Assembly (NCBI GenBank): GCA_033439765.1
Contig: JAULSN010000001.1
Location: forward strand, 744,001-808,000
Source of the DNA: Lasiosphaeria ovina
Taxonomy: Eukaryota; Ascomycota; Sordariomycetes; Sordariales; Lasiosphaeriaceae
Length of the DNA: 64,000 bases
Direction of reading: 5' to 3'
How positions within the stretch are numbered: the stretch's first letter is position 1; each line of letters starts with the position of its first letter. This document shows, one piece after another, positions 58,578-64,000 of this stretch. The position numbers and the translations under genes are program-made. The notes under the pieces were generated by a model that was not told the origin of the DNA, ran no database searches, and saw nothing but the letters and a program-made list of their open reading frames with translations.

Positions 58578-59564
58578 ATGCGACCGTCGATCCTACCTGC
58601 CGTTGCTCTAAGTGCTACTGCCATCGTCTCATCCCAGCTTGTCGTCCCCCTCCACCGCGGTGGGATATCGAGGCCCCTGGCACTTCAACCTCTCGGACGC
58701 GAACAAGTACCCCTCATGGACCCAGCAGGACCCGGGCCCGCTATTCCTCCTTCCGCCCCGTCTCCGGAGAATCCGTCTTCGGGGCCGGGCGGTGGGGAGG
58801 TGGTGCTGTCCGATGTCATGGGTCGCGACAGGAGCATCAACCTTTTTGCGGGGTATGGACCACACTCTACTGATTTGTCTACCTATCTCCCCACCTCCGT
58901 ATCTGCCTTTCGACGTTTGATTCATTCTACTATCGAAGAAGTGAAATTGCTTATCATTTTCGGTTCAATGTGTTTAGCTTTGTGAGAGATATCGAGTCCG
59001 CGTCGCAACGTCTCGACGACTCGTCCCGCAACACGACCGTTCTTGCCCCCTTGAACTCGGCCATCGAAAAGCTTCCGCGCAAGCCTTGGGAGGACCCCAG
59101 AGACTATGGCGCTCTTGGCCCTAACGCATACGAGGGCGATGATGGCCAAGAGAGAGCGCAACGAAACCTGCGCAGGTTTGTCGAAGCACACATGGTGCAG
59201 ATCAACCCGTGGCCCGAGGGCGAGAGAGTAAAGGCGATTGGCGACGACCAAGACATCTGGTGGGAGGATAAGGACGGGACTAAAGTGGTGAGTTTGGGCG
59301 TTCCGGCTCCCTTCGTCTCGTGTTGTCAAAGCAAAGATTCAGCTGCTAATAACAGCCGGCAGATCCAACCGGGAAACATTGAGGTTGTCAGCATTGCGAG
59401 CACTGTTGCCAATGGTCAAGTGGTATGTGAATGGTTTTCTTCCTTCTCCCATCTGAGATCCCCACCGGATTTAGTCGACCAAGGGACTGCAATTGCGACC
59501 AGCCGACTGATATATTATTATTAATTTACAGTGGATTCTGCGAAATGTCCGCAACTACGCTTGA
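58578..59564 (+). CDS. Secreted fasciclin (FAS1) domain protein
   Basis: Four exons, 58578-58852, 58978-59287, 59363-59422, 59532-59564 (225 residues). A signal peptide is likely at 1-19 (MRPSILPAVALSATAIVSS), followed by a proline-rich linker. The FAS1 core follows: LFAGFVRDIESASQRLDDSSRNTTVLAPLNSAIEKLP (motif H1-like), then RNLRRFVEAHMV, and GNIEVVSIASTVANGQVWILRNV at the end. FAS1 domains mediate cell-surface or extracellular adhesion. No GPI or membrane segment follows, so the protein is probably secreted or vacuolar. The last exon codes for only ten residues and was chosen because it completes QVWILRNVRNYA. Confidence 0.82.
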
Positions 59565-60630
59565 TTTACCAGTACGCACAGCAGAATAATGGGTTTTGGA
59601 GATTTTCGGCTGACTACCATGATGGCTGTTGGGATACTGGAGCTCGGTTGATGTTCAACCGTTATGAGGTTCATGGCGTATTTGTTGGAATTGAAAATGA
59701 TAGCGATACCTAAGATAAGGCACCCTACGGCTGGAGTGGCCCATAAAACCAGTGCTTCAGGCATATACACGAATTAAAACGGAAGGCGATGAGAAGTAAA
59801 AGTGAAAGTACGGGCTACACGCTGCTTGTAAACAGTGCAAACCCCGAGCAATCAGACCGTATTTGTAGGAGGTCAATAGCGGCGCTTGCGTTGTTTGATG
59901 TGCGACGGTGCGATGTCCCGATGCAGCTAATTTTCACGATAATGCGCGCTTACCATTTGTCTACTTTGCTAATTCCGCACAAAAAGGCAATATCGAAATC
60001 TTAAGCTCAAGGCTCCCGAGTTCAGCCACATGTGTGCTGTTCCGTTGTGTTCGGTTCCGAGTATCTGCTGACCTTTGAGCGCGTTCTTCCCAAAAGGGAC
60101 GGACGACGGGACTTGCCTCAGCCTTGGATGCGGTGGGGCTGTAGCCCGCAAGGATTGCTGTCCAGTCCACGAAAAGGGAGCTCTGCCGATGTTTAGCCGG
60201 CTATCGCTATCGGCGACCAAACTTGCGAGAGATCTGCGCGGCCCCTAGGAGTCCTGCATCACGCACGACTTGTTTGAATTCCGACATGATCTCTTTCTCA
60301 GCCCTCCGCGCCACCCTCTTGACCCAGACTACGCGGTAAATCCCTTCGAGGCCGTCTCGACATCGAGAACCTTGTCTTTGCATTTTGGCACAGGCATTAC
60401 ATGACTTCTGTGGTACTTTTTGGCAGCTGGTAAGCCACGAGCTCCCGTTCCATTTCAGCTCCCTTGGAAACCCGCCCCTGGTCTCGCTTTCTCCTGAGCT
60501 CCATTAGCCTAGTTGGGCTCGCTAAGTCAACGCCCGCCCCAAAAGCTGGGACCCTCAACTCGTATCATTCATTTGCCCGTTGATAGATGCTGATACCGAG
60601 AAGAGGCTTTGAATAGCGCATCACCCCCCA
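59565..60630. other. Intergenic region FAS1 - SIN3
   Basis: 3' UTR of the FAS1 gene and promoter/leader of SIN3. Nothing distinctive seen. Confidence 0.6.
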
Positions 60631-63600
60631 ATGAACGGCCAGCCCCTTCACGTTGGCGGAGGCTTCGACCGCGACCGCGACCGCGACCGTGAGCGTGAAC
60701 GTGAACGTGAACGTGAGCGTGAGCGTGATCGCGATCGCGATCGCGATATGGACGAGCAGCGCCACCGGGCCCTCCAACATGATGAGATAGCGCGACGGGA
60801 GCGCGATCGGGAGCGCGACGAGGCCGAGCGACAGCTTCGCGAACCCTATCCGTCCGGCGCCCCGCATCACAGCACTGCCGGCTCGATTCCCATCCATCAA
60901 CCCGTCGCGTCCAGAATTTCGACGACTATCCACAGCCCCGGCGGCCTCCTCGCAAACCACGGCGGCCCTGCACCTACTGCACCCATCGGCGCGCCACCGG
61001 GAGTCGCTCCAGGCTTTAGCGGTCCGCTTCACAGCGAGCCCGGCCGACCTCCTCAACACGGCGTCCCCGGCGCGGCCTCGGCGTCACAGCATTCAATATT
61101 TGCGCCCATGCCCCAAGGCCCCGGCGGCCCAAATAACGTTCACGGCAACGCCTCTGGCGGGCCGCCGTCCATCTTCGGTGGTCCTCTGCAGCAGGAAAAT
61201 GGCCGGGCAGTCCCGCAGGAGCCTGTACGGGCCATGCAGCAGCAGATACCTTTTGCCTCTGGCATTGGTGCTAGTCATGCTATGGCTCCTGGACCCGGAG
61301 GCATGGCTCAGGGCCAGCAACCCATTCTAAACGTGGGTTCTTCGTGTGACCGAGGCAGCGCCGCTGCGCTGTGCGTTTCCCAAACTGACGCCCTTGTTCC
61401 GCAGGATGCCCTGAGCTACCTTGATCAAGTCAAGGTCCAGTTTCATGAGCAGCCAGATGTGTACAACAAATTCCTTGATATCATGAAAGATTTCAAGAGC
61501 CAGACGTAAGCCGCCGGTCTCTACCCCCCGCATTTGGAAAAAATTGGCTAACCAGCAACAGTATCGATACACCTGGTGTCATTAGCAGAGTATCAGAGCT
61601 CTTCGCCGGCCACCCGAACCTGATCCAGGGATTCAACACGTTCTTGCCACCGGGATACCGGATAGAATGCGGCTTGGAGAACAATCCAAACAGTATCCGT
61701 GTCACAACGCCATCCGGATCTACCCTCCACACCATCGGAGGAGCCAGGCCAGCGCAGCTCGAGGTAGCGCCACCAACCTCGTCTGGCCCTGGACAAGCAT
61801 ACATGGGCGCGCGACCCGGCAGTTGGCAGCCAACTTTGCAGCACAGCGTGGAGAGCCCAGAGGCGTCGTTCAGCATTCCAGTGCAGAATGGCTCTCAAGG
61901 CTTCCCTGGGTCAAGTCAGAACGCACCGTTCGAAGGTACAAGTCCCGTACAACAGAGGTCTGTACCTGCCGCTGCGCAGAATGGGTCTGCCGTCAACCAT
62001 GCACCCGCTCCACGAAACGCGCATACGCCAACGCCGACAGCTGCTCCACAAAGCGCAAACGGAAGCGCCGCTCAGCAAGCTAGTATCGAGAAGCGCGGGC
62101 CTGTCGAGTTCAACCACGCTATCAGCTACGTCAACAAGATTAAGGTATAGATCTCCATCACAATGTTTTGCTTCTGTTTTCTTTTCTCGTTTTTTTTTTG
62201 TCCTATTTTGCTTGCGCTTGTGGTATGAACAAGCGCCTGTGGTCTGAACAGTTCGTCTGCAATGATCCGAAAACCTGAGCAAGTTGGCGAATTCGTCTAA
62301 TCTAGGTTCTGGGGAGTCCCGTGATCTGATGTTTTTTGCGCCCGCCTCTCCTACTCTCTTCCTCCTTCATTTGCTGCGCAATGGACACTGACTCCTTCAA
62401 GAATCGCTTTCAGGACAAACCCGAGATATATAAGCAATTCCTGGAAATTCTTCAGACTTACCAACGAGAGCAAAAACCCATACAAGACGTGTATGGTCAA
62501 GTCACCTCGTTGTTTCACACCGCGCCGGATCTCCTCGAGGACTTCAAGCAATTCCTTCCTGAGACGTCCGGTCCTGGATCTAATAATAATCGATCTGGCG
62601 GCCAGCGCCCAGAGGATCTTGTGCCAATCACCGCCACCACGCCTACACCACAACCAGGACATCCTGCTCGGGAAGGCCCCAAGATGCCTCCGGTCGGCAA
62701 TTTCGCGCCACCAGCCAGCGCTAGCAAGGAGAGCAAGAAGCGCCCCCGTCCCGACAAGACGGCGCCTGCTACCACGCCTTCCGGCTCGGAACAGGCAGCC
62801 ACATCCGCTCTGCGAGGGTCCCTTCCTGCCGCGTCCAATAACAACAAGCGGGTGAAGCTGTCGCACAAGCCTGGCCCTGCCGACGGCACCTTTGTGGAGC
62901 CAACGTTGACGCCTGTCATGCCCGAACCCCTCGGCCCAACCCCAATCTCGACCTCCGGTGTCGACGATATCGCTTTCTTCGAGCGGGTCAAGAAACACAT
63001 TGGCAACCGAACGGCGATGACAGAATTCCTCAAGCTCATCAATCTTTTCAACCTAGAATTGATCACCAAGGACGTGCTTATTTACAAGGCCAGTCAGTTC
63101 TTGGGTGGCAACCCAGAACTGGTCAACACCCTTAAGGCAATGTTTAGGTACGCTGGTGCGGACGATAGAATCGACAACCGACCAGAGCCACCTACCGGGC
63201 GGGTGTCGTTGAGCAACTGTCGTGGTTTCGGACATAGTTATCGGCTGCTTCCCCGACGAGAGCGCCTCAAACCTTGCAGCGGTCGCGATGAGCTTTGCCA
63301 ATCTGTGCTCAATGATGAATGGGCCTCCCATCCTACCTGGGCCTCGGAAGACTCCGGATTTGTCGCCCATAGGAAGAACGGGTATGAGGAAGGCCTCCAT
63401 CGCATCGAAGAGGAACGGCACGACTACGACTTCTACATCGAAGCGAACCAGAAGTGCATCCAGCTTCTCGAGCCTATCTCGCAACAGATGTTGACGCTGT
63501 CTGCCGCGGAGCGAGCGGTGTTTCGGATGCCTGCTGGACTTGGTGGCCAGAGCACGTCAATCTACAAGCGCGTGCTGAAGAAAATCTACGGTCCGGAGAA

Positions 63601-64000
63601 AGGCTGCGAGGTTGCCAACGAGATGTTCCGGAATCCGTTCTCGGTGGTTCCTATCATCATGGCCCGCTTGAAACAGAAGGATGAGGAGTGGCGGTTCACA
63701 CAGCGAGAGTGGGAGAAGGTCTGGCAAAGCCAAACTGAGGCAATGCACCTCAAGAGCCTGGATCACATGGGCATTCAGGTCAAGGCGAATGACAAACGGA
63801 ACCTGGCACAGAGGCACCTTGTCGACGCCATCAAGACCAAACACGAGGAGCAGCGTCGCGTCCGAGTCTCCAAAGCGAAGACCCCTCGCTACCAGTTTCT
63901 CTACTCCTTCAAAGATCAAGATCTCCTGATGGATCTGCTGCGATTTATGGTCATCTTCGCCAATATTGGAGGCCAGCACAATGCGTCGGAGCGCAAGCGT
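60631..64000 (+). CDS. SIN3: SIN3 transcriptional corepressor (C-terminus beyond window)
   Basis: Four exons seen: 60631-61332, 61405-61505, 61562-62144, 62402 to the window end (995 codons, no stop). After a disordered N-terminus with an RD/RE repeat, three paired amphipathic helix domains follow: PAH1 at about 235-300 ([22 protein letters not shown]), PAH2 at 449-520 ([10 protein letters not shown] joined to [17 protein letters not shown] by intron 3) and PAH3 at 646-712 ([25 protein letters not shown]). The HDAC-interaction region starts near 731 ([28 protein letters not shown]). Sin3 is the scaffold of the Rpd3/HDAC corepressor complex in the nucleus. Intron 1 (61333-61404) is 72 nt with no in-frame stop, so its retention would keep the frame open; a GTGGGT donor and CTGAC branch support splicing. 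The rest of the gene, including the Sin3a C-terminal domain, lies outside. Confidence 0.95.
60670..60747 (+). repeat. Hexanucleotide repeat coding for RD/RE tract
   Basis: About 13 near-identical CGCGAC/CGTGAG/CGTGAA units in frame at the start of SIN3, coding for alternating Arg-Asp and Arg-Glu. Such slippage-prone repeats often vary between strains. Confidence 0.85.

Noticed and set aside
1..64000. tRNA, 5S rRNA and CRISPR search
   Set aside because: I looked for B-box-like GGTTCGAANCC words and the fungal 5S pattern and saw no convincing match; no regularly spaced repeat array is present. A covariance search would be decisive.

Overview
The window is nuclear DNA from a filamentous ascomycete, most likely a Sordariomycete. 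The evidence is GC-rich codon use, short introns (about 47-150 nt) with GT...CTRAC...AG signals, and a gene set typical of Pezizomycotina. No bacterial, viral or CRISPR features were seen. Calls rest on reading motifs and splice signals by eye; no database search was run.

Layout. 1-9 kb: the 3' end of a RING-H2 protein gene, a GPALPP/DUF3752 gene (minus), and VPS8 of the CORVET tethering complex. A small inverted-repeat element that looks like a mariner-type MITE lies between the last two. 9-16 kb: a PIG-P/Gpi19 gene, ARP4, and, converging on ARP4, a five-exon D-serine dehydratase-like gene with one GC-AG intron. 16-25 kb: cytosolic methionyl-tRNA synthetase, a 66-codon zinc-ribbon gene (minus), and TAF1. 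25-32.4 kb: about 7.3 kb with no convincing coding sequence. It leads to a MEF2-type MADS-box gene (RLM1-like) and contains two adjacent CTA(A/T)4TAG sites followed by three perfect hairpins.

36-42 kb: divergent FRG1-like and 2OG-Fe(II) oxygenase-like genes sharing a 390-bp promoter, then a PSG1-like single-pass membrane protein. 42-50 kb: two minus-strand genes, a membrane-anchored GH31 alpha-glucosidase and an MFS glucose/hexose transporter, plausibly a small sugar-use pair. 50-60 kb: a gene-poor stretch, a fumarate reductase with a C-terminal cytochrome b5 domain (minus), and a secreted FAS1-domain protein. 60.6 kb to the end: SIN3, cut by the window edge after PAH1, PAH2, PAH3 and the start of the HDAC-interaction region.

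Most genes are housekeeping and do not form one pathway. Several are chromatin or transcription factors (ARP4, TAF1, RLM1, SIN3). The unusual material is mainly in the spacers: the MITE-like element, the palindromic region upstream of RLM1, recurring TACCTAGGTA palindromes near genes, and an imperfect tandem repeat at 35.0-35.2 kb. I found no clearly new multi-gene system.
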